A stretch of DNA of 64,000 bases, from NCBI GenBank assembly GCA_964419335.1, contig CAYQOX010000003.1, positions 62,001 through 126,000 on the forward strand, written 5' to 3'. The notes under the pieces were generated by a model. It saw only the letters and a program-made list of their open reading frames with translations. It made no database searches and was not told the origin of the DNA. Positions 9,182 to 17,401 of the stretch are shown piece by piece. The first letter of the stretch is position 1. Every line of letters begins with the position of its first letter. The position numbers and the translations under genes were made by a program. The DNA is from CAYQOX01 sp964419335. Lineage in GTDB: Bacteria; Hinthialibacterota; Hinthialibacteria; Hinthialibacterales; Hinthialibacteraceae.

Positions 9182-10000
9182 TCAATGGGATAATTGACCC
9201 ACGCCGCTCACTCCTTTGTTTTCAGCGAATTGGATAATCTCTTCGAAGATTTGCTCTGTAGAACGTTCATCGCGTACTTCCACAACAAAGGGGCCGCGGA
9301 AATCTAATTTTCTTAAGCCCATCAGGATGTCATCCCATGGGACGTGCCCTTCACCGGGAATCATATGATCGTCAGGATGACCTCGATTATCGCTGGCGTG
9401 GACTGAAAAGATCTTTTCTCCAAATTCGGACAAGGCTTCGGGAAGATCCCCTGCGGCATAGGCGCGTCCAATATCTAAACACATGCCAATATTTGGTAAA
9501 TCTAATTTGGCGATGGTATGGTAGAGATCGCGCGAGTTTCCGCCAAAATACGTACTTGGGAAGTTTTCAATGGCAATTCGAATATCGCGATCTTCGGCAT
9601 AACCGCTCAAGTCCCGCAAGGTTTCACTCAAGGTGATCCATCGGTCTTTGCCTTGTTCTAATTCACTTTCGATGGTGGTTGGGTGAAAAGTAATAAGGTT
9701 GGCACCCATAAGGAGGGCCGCATCCAGTGCTTTTTGACATGAAAGAATGGTTTCTTCTCGTTCATGTTCGATTAAACTGGAAAGGTCGCCAACCCCGCCA
9801 GGTGCATGCATCGAAACCTTACGGAAGCCAAGGTCACGAATCGCCATTCCTGCTCGTTGAATTTGTTCGGGATCGCTTATATCTAAGTGTCTCGGGGTGC
9901 AAAATATTTCTATCGCCTCAACCCCATATTGTTGCAACAACGAGAGTTTACTAAGAAACGTTGTGGGCAACCACGTGTAAGAAGAAATCGAGAGGTACAT
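9182..10000 (-). CDS. sugar phosphate isomerase/epimerase-like TIM barrel
   Basis: 272-residue member of the xylose isomerase-like/AP endonuclease 2 barrel family. Evidence is the succession of strand motifs: VEAIEIF, KVSMHAP, LITFHPT, IAIENFP (a metal-ligand Glu), IGMCLDIGRAY (Asp/His-type ligand region), SVHASDNRGHPDDHMIPGEG and FVVEVRD near the C-terminus. These fit a divalent-metal enzyme of sugar or inositol metabolism; the substrate is not predictable. ATG at 10000 has AAGGTG upstream. It is the first gene of the rib transcript, overlapping the possible ribD TTG start by four bases. A perfect TATAAT at about 10068-10073 (minus strand) lacks a good -35. Confidence 0.8.
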   Translation of the reverse strand: MYLSISSYTWLPTTFLSKLSLLQQYGVEAIEIFCTPRHLDISDPEQIQRAGMAIRDLGFRKVSMHAPGGVGDLSSLIEHEREETILSCQKALDAALLMGANLITFHPTTIESELEQGKDRWITLSETLRDLSGYAEDRDIRIAIENFPSTYFGGNSRDLYHTIAKLDLPNIGMCLDIGRAYAAGDLPEALSEFGEKIFSVHASDNRGHPDDHMIPGEGHVPWDDILMGLRKLDFRGPFVVEVRDERSTEQIFEEIIQFAENKGVSGVGQLSH

Positions 10001-10207
10001 TAGTAAACACCTTACAGCTTTCAGAGTCTCTAACTTCGTGATAATCTTTTTCTTTTATCGTATCTTATTATACTATGAATTCCAAGTTTTATATGTCTAG
10101 GATACGTACTCTTAATTTTTGTTTGATTGAAGTCTATCGGTTGGTAAAAAAAAATGTCAACCCTAAAATCTTCAAAAGAGAATAAATTTTGATTAATTAT
10201 TAGAACC

Positions 10208-10250
10208 CCCTGCCTCGAATCACTCTGATTTTTTTAGACTCGAGGGAGGG
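10208..10250. promoter_or_regulatory. long hairpin in the divergent region upstream of the PurS-like gene
   Basis: CCCT-G-CCTCGA (10208-10218 region) pairs with TCGAGG-G-AGGG (10240-10250): ten base pairs with a single G-G mismatch and a 21-nt loop that includes a seven-T run. It ends directly before the AAAGGA ribosome-binding site of the gene at 10270. It could be a 5' UTR regulatory hairpin; no known riboswitch class is recognised. Confidence 0.4.
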
Positions 10251-10269
10251 CAAAGGAACGAGAGAGATC

Positions 10270-10815
10270 ATGCCCTACGCTCAATTGTTTGTTTCATTGA
10301 AAATATCCGATAATATTGCACGCACTGCCCATTATTCGTTACAAAACCGTCTGGGATTTAAGTCATTGCAATCGATTCAGCGTTCGGATTTCTGGGAGAT
10401 GGCTTTTCCCGATAAATCCGTAGAAGAAGCCGAAGAAATTACGAACGATCTCGCAACAAAAACCTCTTTTTTTGTTAATCCTAATAAGCATGATTTTTGG
10501 ATTCAAATCTCGGATGAACCGATGTCGAAGCATGGACCTCAACCTTTCCCTGTGAATGTGGATGCTTGTGTGCTTGTTTGTGATCTAATAGACGGTACTG
10601 CGGAAGGGACATTTGAAGCCATTCAGGGCATTTGTGAAAGCGAGAGGTTGCCTCAAAGTTTGAAGCGAGGGGTATGGTGGGATATGAAATTTGAGGGGGT
10701 GGAAACAGGGGCTTTCAAAGATATGGCCGAGCAGATCACGCTAACCAAAAGCCGGAAAGAAGGACTGCTGTGTAATCCACATTATCAATCGTACCAAATT
10801 TTCTGCAAATCCTAG
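10270..10815 (+). CDS. tandem PurS-like protein
   Basis: 181 residues that look like two fused PurS modules. PurS is the ~80-residue subunit that bridges PurL and PurQ in phosphoribosylformylglycinamidine synthase. Module 1 (about 3-82) shows FVSLKISDNIARTA, RLGF, WEMAF at 42-46 and NP at 70-71. Module 2 (about 97-180) repeats this as CVLVCDLIDGTAEGT, WDMKF at 137-141 and NP at 169-170. PurS family features are the strand-1 VxxK pattern, the conserved NP and the alternating strand/helix order. No purL or purQ is nearby, so a moonlighting or regulatory role is possible. Assignment is by pattern, without a search. ATG at 10270 follows AAAGGA and GAGAGA. Confidence 0.5.
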   Translation: MPYAQLFVSLKISDNIARTAHYSLQNRLGFKSLQSIQRSDFWEMAFPDKSVEEAEEITNDLATKTSFFVNPNKHDFWIQISDEPMSKHGPQPFPVNVDACVLVCDLIDGTAEGTFEAIQGICESERLPQSLKRGVWWDMKFEGVETGAFKDMAEQITLTKSRKEGLLCNPHYQSYQIFCKS

Positions 10816-10965
10816 TTCTACCTGCTTGTAAAGGGGTCTCGCGAATGAAATAGGCGGTTGCTCTATAGTGGACGACAGGAGTTTCATTGAACGAAGAGGG
10901 TTTAAGAGTCTAATATTTCGTGTAATTTTTAGTTTACTATTCAAAGGGAAAAACGGATATTTTAC

Positions 10966-11961
10966 GTGAATCGCGTGTCAATGGATACTAACGTTTTGAA
11001 AGAACTCCCTCAGGGGGAGCGAGTCGTTTGGGTTCCTACGAATCGTTATTTTCGAGTTCTTGAACTTCTAGAAAAAGCTTTTCCTGATACAAGCCGAACT
11101 TTTTTTCACTCCATTACCCAGAAAGATCCTTGGTATAATTCGCGCTTTAGTCTTGCGATAGAATTTGAAAAGCGCTATCTCTCGCATGTCCAAATTTTTG
11201 ACCGTATTTTGCTAATAGAACAGAATCCTGTTCGCTACGGAGGCATTGGCAGTGTGGGGACTCATCCTGATCATGAAGGGAAGGGGTATGCCACCATCTT
11301 GTTAAAAGAGGCTTTGTCTTGCATGGAAAAAGAAGGAATGCAGGGCAGTATGTTATTTACGAAGATCCAGCCCTTTTATGAAAAACTGGGTTGGAGAACT
11401 TTGGAACAACAAGAGCAGGAGATTTCACTCGATTCTTTGATTCCTTTTCAACCGAGGCAAGTTTGCCATCGAACGCTACGAGAGAAAGATTATGACACTT
11501 TGTATGATATGTACTGCCAACGGTATGACAGCGTTGATGGGTTGCTGAAACGAACGAAAGAGTATTGGCGTATTCGCGCTGAATGGATGGATCATCGGGC
11601 CGTGGTTGTTTTAAATGATGGCCAAATTGTGGCCTATTTTTATTTGGCGCAATATGATTTGCAGAAACCGGTGATCCATATCACCGAGTACGGCTATCTT
11701 AAACCCGAAGCGGATATTCTCTCTTTATTGATGGGAGTGATGGCTAGAAAAGTGGAAGAGTTGAATGCGAAGTCGGTTCGTGGATTCTTTCAAGCCGATC
11801 CTGCCTTGCGCGAATGGGTGAATAGACATGATCTCGAGTGGAAACACCGACCGAATCGGTATATGATGTGGCAAGATTTGAATGATTCTGGCTTACTGCA
11901 AACCATCCAACAGAAAATCGAACAAGATCGCTGGATTTATTGGACAACCGATGCCTTTTGA
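10966..11961 (+). CDS. GNAT-family acetyltransferase, Eis-like two-domain form
   Basis: 331 residues. The first domain is a clear GNAT fold: the acetyl-CoA-binding motif A reads GSVGTHPDHEGKGYA near residues 92-106, and motif B includes FYEKLGWR. The second half (from about 175) has a degenerate GNAT-like order (YDTLYDMYCQRY, a basic WRIRAEWM helix, VVVLNDGQIVAYFYLAQ) and matches the layout of Eis-type enhanced-survival acetyltransferases. The substrate could be an amine or aminoglycoside-like compound, but this is unknown. The start is uncertain: GTG at 10966 or ATG at 10981; neither has a good ribosome-binding site. Confidence 0.78.
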   Translation: MNRVSMDTNVLKELPQGERVVWVPTNRYFRVLELLEKAFPDTSRTFFHSITQKDPWYNSRFSLAIEFEKRYLSHVQIFDRILLIEQNPVRYGGIGSVGTHPDHEGKGYATILLKEALSCMEKEGMQGSMLFTKIQPFYEKLGWRTLEQQEQEISLDSLIPFQPRQVCHRTLREKDYDTLYDMYCQRYDSVDGLLKRTKEYWRIRAEWMDHRAVVVLNDGQIVAYFYLAQYDLQKPVIHITEYGYLKPEADILSLLMGVMARKVEELNAKSVRGFFQADPALREWVNRHDLEWKHRPNRYMMWQDLNDSGLLQTIQQKIEQDRWIYWTTDAF

Positions 11962-12043
11962 TTCTTTCGTGAGTCTAGGTGTTGCAAGCGATCGCTTCAA
12001 AAGAAAGTTCCTGAGTTCTTCCTTTTCGTTTTTAGGTTTACGC

Positions 12044-12071
12044 TTGGTTTTACCTACAGGGAGAATACAAT
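12044..12071 (+). promoter_or_regulatory. putative promoter for the ABC exporter
   Basis: TTGGTT and TACAAT separated by 16 nt, 73 nt upstream of the start at 12145. Read by eye; the -35 is weak. Confidence 0.35.
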
Positions 12072-12144
12072 ATTTGTTATCTCCGTAATTTTGTATTAAA
12101 CACTCTCGAGTTTTTTTTGTTGTCATTCTCGGACGGAATAAACC

Positions 12145-13926
12145 ATGATTTCCTCAAAAACCATACGCCAGCAGAGCCTATTTAAAACCTTATTAGTGTA
12201 TCTGCGTCCTATGTATAAACGCAATCTGCTTGGCGTGATTGCGTTGATCATGCATGGCTATCTGATGGTGTGGGTACCTGTCTACGTTAAAGAAGTAATT
12301 AACGGTTTGGAAACGGAAATGACACAAAATGAATTGCTGCAATCGTGTTTGATGATGTTGTTGCTGGCTGGGGTGGCCGGCGTCACCCTTTACTATGCAC
12401 GGTGGAGTATCATTGGGGCTTCCCGCATGATCGAAGAGAAGATGAGGCGGGATTTATTCGCTCATATCCAAACTTTGACTCCTCGCTTTTACCACAATAT
12501 GAAGACGGGCGATTTAGTAACCCGTTTTGCCAGCGACTTGGAGCAAGTACGGCAATTGGTAGGCCCTGGGATTATGTATCCAGGGCAAGCGTTGTCGCTT
12601 TTGCTCTTGGCGTTATATTCCATGCTGGTGCTTGATTGGCAGCTCACCCTGGCTTTGCTAACTCTTATTGCCGTGTTGATGTTTTTCGTGAATTTAAATA
12701 CTCGGAAATTGCATCAAGTGTACCGACAAGCCCAGGAAATCTATGGCACGATGACGGCCATGGTGCAAGAGAATTTTAATGGGATTCGCGTGATTAAAGC
12801 CTATTGCCAAGAAGACGCCGAGTATGATCATTTCAAAAGACTAAGCGATCGCTATGTGGATAAGAATCTCCAACAGATTAAATTGCGGGGATTGTTGTTT
12901 CCGGTCATTCGTTTTATCGCAGGAGTGGGGACTGTTTTTATTTTATGGATTGGCGGCTTAAAGGTTATAAATGGCAACTTAACTCTAGGCGATTTGGTTC
13001 AATTTGCGATTTACTATCAAATGATGATGTGGCCTATTATTGCCATGGGATGGGTGATCAATGTGATTCACCGCGGGGTGGCTTCGTGGCGCCGGGTTCG
13101 TTCGATTTTAGCAACTGAACCAGAAATTGAAGTCCCCGAGCCAAGAGGGGATGAAAAAGTACTGCGCGGGGAGATTGAAGTACGGAATTTAACTTTTGCC
13201 TATGATGAATTTTCACCGCCTGTCTTAAAGGATGTCTCTTTCAAAATTGAACCGGGGCTAACCTTAGCCATTATTGGTCCCACGGGCAGTGGAAAAACCA
13301 CGATCGTAAATTTATTGCTCCATTTTTATAAGATTCCCCGCGGACATATCTTCTTTGATGGGGTGGATTGTAATGATATTCCATTGGAGGTTTTGCGTCG
13401 ATCCGTGGCTTATGTTTCGCAAGAAGTCTTTCTCTTTTCTGATACGATTCGCAATAACCTCTTGTTTGGTGTGGATAAGCCCGATGAAGTGTCTGATGCC
13501 GAATTAATGGAAGTGATTGAGAAAGCACAATTAACCCAAGAAATTGATTCCTTTCCTCATGGTTTAGAAACTTATGTGGGAGAGAGAGGAATCACCCTTT
13601 CTGGGGGGCAAAAACAACGGACCGGAATCGCACGGGCTTTGATCCTTAAACGACCCGTTCTAATACTGGATGATTGCTTGTCCGCTGTGGATACAGAAAC
13701 CGAGGAAGCCATCTTACGGGGGATGAAAGAGACGATCTACCAAGCGACCACCATCGTAATTAGTCATCGCATTTCTACGGTGAAGCACGCAGACCATATT
13801 TTAGTTTTGGATGAAGGTCGGGTGGTGGAAGAAGGGACTCATGAAGAACTTGTCTCTCGTGAGGGATTCTATGCCCGGATGAATAAACGCCAGCAGTTGG
13901 AAGAGAGTTTAGGCATTCAAGCGTGA
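12145..13926 (+). CDS. ABC exporter half-transporter (membrane domain fused to ATPase)
   Basis: 593 residues: about six transmembrane helices in the first 320 residues (ABC exporter type 1 fold), then the nucleotide-binding domain. Walker A is GPTGSGKTT near 378, the signature LSGGQKQR near 485, Walker B LILDD near 505, and the switch His in ISHRIS near 538. The usual catalytic Glu after Walker B is replaced by Asp (LILDDCLSAVD). That substitution is typical of the degenerate half of heterodimeric exporters such as MdlA or BmrC. No partner gene is adjacent. The cargo (lipid, drug or peptide) is unknown. The 3' end overlaps the convergent gene at 13917 by 10 nt. Confidence 0.92.
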   Translation: MISSKTIRQQSLFKTLLVYLRPMYKRNLLGVIALIMHGYLMVWVPVYVKEVINGLETEMTQNELLQSCLMMLLLAGVAGVTLYYARWSIIGASRMIEEKMRRDLFAHIQTLTPRFYHNMKTGDLVTRFASDLEQVRQLVGPGIMYPGQALSLLLLALYSMLVLDWQLTLALLTLIAVLMFFVNLNTRKLHQVYRQAQEIYGTMTAMVQENFNGIRVIKAYCQEDAEYDHFKRLSDRYVDKNLQQIKLRGLLFPVIRFIAGVGTVFILWIGGLKVINGNLTLGDLVQFAIYYQMMMWPIIAMGWVINVIHRGVASWRRVRSILATEPEIEVPEPRGDEKVLRGEIEVRNLTFAYDEFSPPVLKDVSFKIEPGLTLAIIGPTGSGKTTIVNLLLHFYKIPRGHIFFDGVDCNDIPLEVLRRSVAYVSQEVFLFSDTIRNNLLFGVDKPDEVSDAELMEVIEKAQLTQEIDSFPHGLETYVGERGITLSGGQKQRTGIARALILKRPVLILDDCLSAVDTETEEAILRGMKETIYQATTIVISHRISTVKHADHILVLDEGRVVEEGTHEELVSREGFYARMNKRQQLEESLGIQA

Positions 13927-15740
13927 TCGCTGAGTTCTTGGAGGCCTTGTTGCCAAAGAGGGAAAAACATCTGTAGAATCTCGTGTACTTTGGTTAAGCG
14001 GGTGATGAGAAAATCTTTCCTTTGATGTTGTGCGATTCTTTCAATAGGCGGTTCAAGCTGAAAAGAAAAAACGGCATGATCGAGAAAAGCACGAATGGCT
14101 TTCTTTCCAAGAAAATCTTCCCAAAGATTTCTCGCTTTTTGTTCATTGAATTCATGATAAACAATTCTTGCAATTTTTTCTTGCAATTTTTGGAGTTCTG
14201 AAACTCCTTCCTGTACATCATATATCATCTTTTTTAGGAAAAGATTTGAGTGTGGTGTGAGGTTTTCGAGACGTTGCATAAAAAACTCATTCTTCGTAGG
14301 TAATGAATCTAGTACTTCGTGTAATGTAGCACTCCGGGTGCCTTCTATTTTGGCTCCCCCTTCCGTGGCATCAATCCAATCGATATGCGGTGTTTCTTCA
14401 ATCAAGGAATGCAGACGTTCCAAATACACTTTAAAGGAGTAAAGCGTAGGGATGGGATTGCCCTGATAATCTTGGACATGGGTAATGGCGTGTTTAACAC
14501 TGTGACCTTCAGGGCTTGTGATGATGGCTTCTTTTTCGGTAAGACTTTGAATGCTTGAACTCAATGCACTTCCCTGGGAATGAGTCTTTCCTTGAGAATG
14601 CGTGAGAGCCAAGTCTAGCCCTGTGAAGAGAATGGGATTGCAACCCATGAGGAGAGCAAGACGTATGGCGGTTTCAGCAACGTGCAAAGGTCTTTCCATG
14701 AGGGTGTGATAGCCCCCGTGTTCTCGCACCCAATAAGAAAGACGTGAACTGTTGTCAAGGATGCCAATGCGATGAGGAAGATGGGCATATTGCTTCGGAA
14801 TCGTGTAGTAAGTGTCTGCTGAAAAGGCAAATGCGGTGTGGGAAGGGATTTTGATATCCTGCAAATGTTTTGCGTTTTCGGGAGAAGGGTCGCTGGTCAC
14901 GACAATATGGGGCTCGATGCCATGATTATGGAGTGTACGCACGGCGGTATCTACGCTGAGAATTAGGGCTTTCGAAGATGCGTTTTTTAATTCGTGTACA
15001 TTGTGATCCAATGAAGGCCCGGCGGCTGTTATGATAGCGGGTATGTTTGGAAAGAGATTAATGACTGTATCAAGTGAATAGGAGTGTACTAAAAGAGGAA
15101 GATTCGTGATCAAGTTGCGTTGGATCATTGGTCCCCGGGATAGCCTTGCTTTTAGATGAAAAGATTCACGCTCAATAATGCGCTTCAATTCCTGATGGAT
15201 CATGGCGTAATAAGGTTGATCCTGCGGTGGGATGGAGGGGTTTTTAACCAGTTGGAAACCATGAGCGGCGAGTGAGGTTTTAACATATTCGATTTGAGGT
15301 TCTAACTCATGGCGTGATGCGGCAAAAACCCAAAACACATGGTGATCTGTTAACAATGAGGTAAGGTCAAATTGGTGGAATATGTGGTATAGAGTATGAA
15401 ACTCTTTTTCAATGATAACGAAGTGGCGAGGTTGAAGAGTATTCCATAGACGAAGCAGCAGATCATCATACCCTACACCGAGTAAAACGATCTGCTCGGC
15501 TGGTTGGGGGATATTCGGAACTCCGCTAGAACTTGGCTCACATGGAGCAGGGGGATAATGTGCAATTTGCTGTAGAATGCGTGCCGCCTGGGGATAGCGT
15601 TGTTGGAGGACATAAAGATTTTTTTCAAAGAATGATGGCACAAAGCACCTCGGATTCGATTGTGTCTGAAGTCGAGATAATAGGGTATCGTGAAACACAC
15701 AAGGTTGTGAGGGATGTAAAATGAGTAAGGGACATAACAT
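13917..15740 (-). CDS. DUF115 / Maf-type motility accessory protein
   Basis: About 607 residues from the ATG at 15740. The centre carries the MptE-like DUF115 domain: PAIITAAGPSLDHN, LILSVDTAVRTL, HIVVTSDPSPEN, a FTGLDLA segment. The family includes Maf proteins that modify flagellin with nonulosonic acids, consistent with the flagellar genes in this window, but no sugar-synthesis genes are nearby. A longer open frame reaches back to 15947 inside ilvC and is rejected as coding because it crosses the ilvC terminator hairpin. The ribosome-binding site is weak, and a start further downstream (before NLYVLQQRY) cannot be excluded. Confidence 0.75.
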   Translation of the reverse strand: MLCPLLILHPSQPCVFHDTLLSRLQTQSNPRCFVPSFFEKNLYVLQQRYPQAARILQQIAHYPPAPCEPSSSGVPNIPQPAEQIVLLGVGYDDLLLRLWNTLQPRHFVIIEKEFHTLYHIFHQFDLTSLLTDHHVFWVFAASRHELEPQIEYVKTSLAAHGFQLVKNPSIPPQDQPYYAMIHQELKRIIERESFHLKARLSRGPMIQRNLITNLPLLVHSYSLDTVINLFPNIPAIITAAGPSLDHNVHELKNASSKALILSVDTAVRTLHNHGIEPHIVVTSDPSPENAKHLQDIKIPSHTAFAFSADTYYTIPKQYAHLPHRIGILDNSSRLSYWVREHGGYHTLMERPLHVAETAIRLALLMGCNPILFTGLDLALTHSQGKTHSQGSALSSSIQSLTEKEAIITSPEGHSVKHAITHVQDYQGNPIPTLYSFKVYLERLHSLIEETPHIDWIDATEGGAKIEGTRSATLHEVLDSLPTKNEFFMQRLENLTPHSNLFLKKMIYDVQEGVSELQKLQEKIARIVYHEFNEQKARNLWEDFLGKKAIRAFLDHAVFSFQLEPPIERIAQHQRKDFLITRLTKVHEILQMFFPLWQQGLQELSDHA

Positions 15741-15749
15741 CACCGAAGC

Positions 15750-15792
15750 ATGAAAATAAAAAGAGGGGTGTTTACTTCGAAACACCCCTCTT
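15750..15792 (-). terminator. intrinsic terminator of the ilv operon
   Basis: A perfect 13-bp stem (AAGAGGGGTGTTT / AAACACCCCTCTT, 15761-15773 with 15780-15792) with a 6-nt loop. On the minus strand it is followed by TTTTTATTTTC. It lies 25 nt after the ilvC stop. Confidence 0.92.
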
Positions 15793-15817
15793 AGAGAATG
15801 GTTATGCGTATGGAGTT

Positions 15818-16813
15818 TTACTTTTTCGCGCTCATCCAAGGCATAAGTTCGCGTAGTTTTTTTCCAACCTGTTCTAGCTGATGGTTTTGATCTTTGTTGC
15901 GTAGGGCGTTGAAGACCGGACGGTTGGCCTGGTTTTCCAGGATCCATTCTTTGGCAAATTCTCCACTCTGAATTTCTGCCAACATTTTTCTCATTTCATC
16001 CTTGGTGGATTCGGGAATAATACGGGGTCCCCGACTTAGATCACCGTATTCGGCAGTATCTGAAACGCTATAACGCATCCCCGAGATTCCGTTTTCGTAA
16101 ATTAAGTCCACGATTAGCTTTAATTCATGGCAGCATTCGAAATAAGCCATTTCCGGCTGATAGCCCGCTTCGACCAGGGTTTCGAAGGCAGCCTTGATTA
16201 AAGCCGTCACCCCGCCGCACAATACGGCTTGTTCACCGAAGAGGTCGGTTTCGGTTTCTTCCAAGAAGGAGGTTTCGATAACGCCGGAACGAGTACCGCC
16301 GATGCCTTTAGCATAGGCCAAGGCAACTTCTTTTGCCTTCCCGGATTCATCCTTATGTACCGCGATCAATGCGGGAACTCCACCACCTTCGTTGTACACC
16401 CGGCGAACTAAATGTCCAGGTCCTTTGGGGGCGCACATAATGACGTCGACACCCGCAGGAGGAATAATTTGCCCAAAGTGAATGTTAAATCCATGGGCGA
16501 AAAGAAGGGTTTTCCCTTTTTTCATTTCTGGGGCAATTTCTTTGTCATAAATAGCCGGTTGATACTGATCGGGAACCGTGATGGTAATGATATCCCCTTT
16601 TTTCGTGGCTTCACTGGCATTGGTCACTTCAAAGCCATCGGCTTTTGCCTGATCATAGTTTGGGCCCGGGACTTCAGCCACAATCACTTTTACTCCACTA
16701 TCGCGAAGATTTTGGGAGTGAGCATGTCCTTGGCTCCCGTAACCAATGATGGCGACGGTTTTCTCTTTCAGCAAACCAAGATCCGCGTCATTATCGTAGT
16801 ACACTTTTACCAT
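15818..16813 (-). CDS. ilvC: ketol-acid reductoisomerase (class I)
   Basis: Converts acetolactate or acetohydroxybutyrate to the dihydroxy acid, the second common step of valine/isoleucine synthesis, with NAD(P)H and Mg2+. 331 residues is the class I length. Visible features: GYGSQGHAHSQNLRDSG Rossmann motif near 24-40, FAHGFNIHFG, CAPKGPGHLVRR, and the C-terminal knotted domain with FGEQAVLCGG, EMAYFECCHELK and SDTAEYGD. ATG at 16813 follows AAGGAG. It is the last gene of the ilv operon, ended by the hairpin at 15750-15792, and so is also under control of the ilv leader. Confidence 0.98.
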   Translation of the reverse strand: MVKVYYDNDADLGLLKEKTVAIIGYGSQGHAHSQNLRDSGVKVIVAEVPGPNYDQAKADGFEVTNASEATKKGDIITITVPDQYQPAIYDKEIAPEMKKGKTLLFAHGFNIHFGQIIPPAGVDVIMCAPKGPGHLVRRVYNEGGGVPALIAVHKDESGKAKEVALAYAKGIGGTRSGVIETSFLEETETDLFGEQAVLCGGVTALIKAAFETLVEAGYQPEMAYFECCHELKLIVDLIYENGISGMRYSVSDTAEYGDLSRGPRIIPESTKDEMRKMLAEIQSGEFAKEWILENQANRPVFNALRNKDQNHQLEQVGKKLRELMPWMSAKK

Positions 16814-16860
16814 TATTACTCTCCTTTAATTAAAGATCGATGATTGAGCACCATAGTTAT

Positions 16861-17382
16861 TTAAGCCAAGGCGGGAACAACTTTGTTGTTTTCAACACGT
16901 CCCCTACTCATGGCAACCCGGCCTCCGCGGGCTACCTCGATGATACCGTAAGGTTCTAAAAGCTTTAAGAGTGCTTGAATTTTTCCTTCTTCTCCTGTGA
17001 CCTCGACAACCAAGGTCTCGGGTCCGACATCGGCGACCTTCGCCCGAAAGATATTGGCGACTTCAATAATTTCACCACGTTGTGTAGGTGTAGCAAAAAC
17101 TTTACAGAGCAGCAGTTCACGCTGAATGATATCGCGGTCTTCGATGGAAAAGTCTTGGCATTCATGGACATCGATTAATTTGTTGAGTTGTTTGCGTACC
17201 TGCTCAAGGATTTTATCATCTCCAGGCACGACGATGGTCATTCGTGAAACCTGAGGATTCTCTGTCTCGGCTACACTTAAACTTTCAATATTGAAACCTC
17301 GGGCAGAAAAAAGTCCAGCCACGCGTGAAAGAACGCCAGATCGGTTTTCCACGAGCACATAAAAGATATGTCGTCGTAACAT
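16861..17382 (-). CDS. ilvN: acetolactate synthase small (regulatory) subunit
   Basis: 173 residues. Regulatory partner of IlvB that confers valine feedback inhibition and stimulates activity. The N-terminal ACT domain reads RHIFYVLVENRSGVLSRVAGLFSARGFNIESLSV; a second, ALS-specific C-terminal domain follows with VARGGRVAMSRG. The start is the ATG at 17382, preceded by AAGGAG at 8 nt spacing; the longer frame from 17415 would start inside ilvB and lacks a site. The gene begins 19 nt after the ilvB stop. The symbol ilvH is equally usable. Confidence 0.97.
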   Translation of the reverse strand: MLRRHIFYVLVENRSGVLSRVAGLFSARGFNIESLSVAETENPQVSRMTIVVPGDDKILEQVRKQLNKLIDVHECQDFSIEDRDIIQRELLLCKVFATPTQRGEIIEVANIFRAKVADVGPETLVVEVTGEEGKIQALLKLLEPYGIIEVARGGRVAMSRGRVENNKVVPALA

Positions 17383-17401
17383 TTGTCGTTTCTCCTTTTT
17401 T

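Noticed and set aside
10001..10269. FMN riboswitch expected upstream of the rib operon
   Set aside because: No conserved RFN core blocks were seen on the minus strand; only a TATAAT and an unrelated hairpin.
15741..15947. N-terminal extension of the DUF115 gene into ilvC
   Set aside because: It would cross the ilvC terminator and overlap the ilvC coding region; its residues have no family-like pattern.
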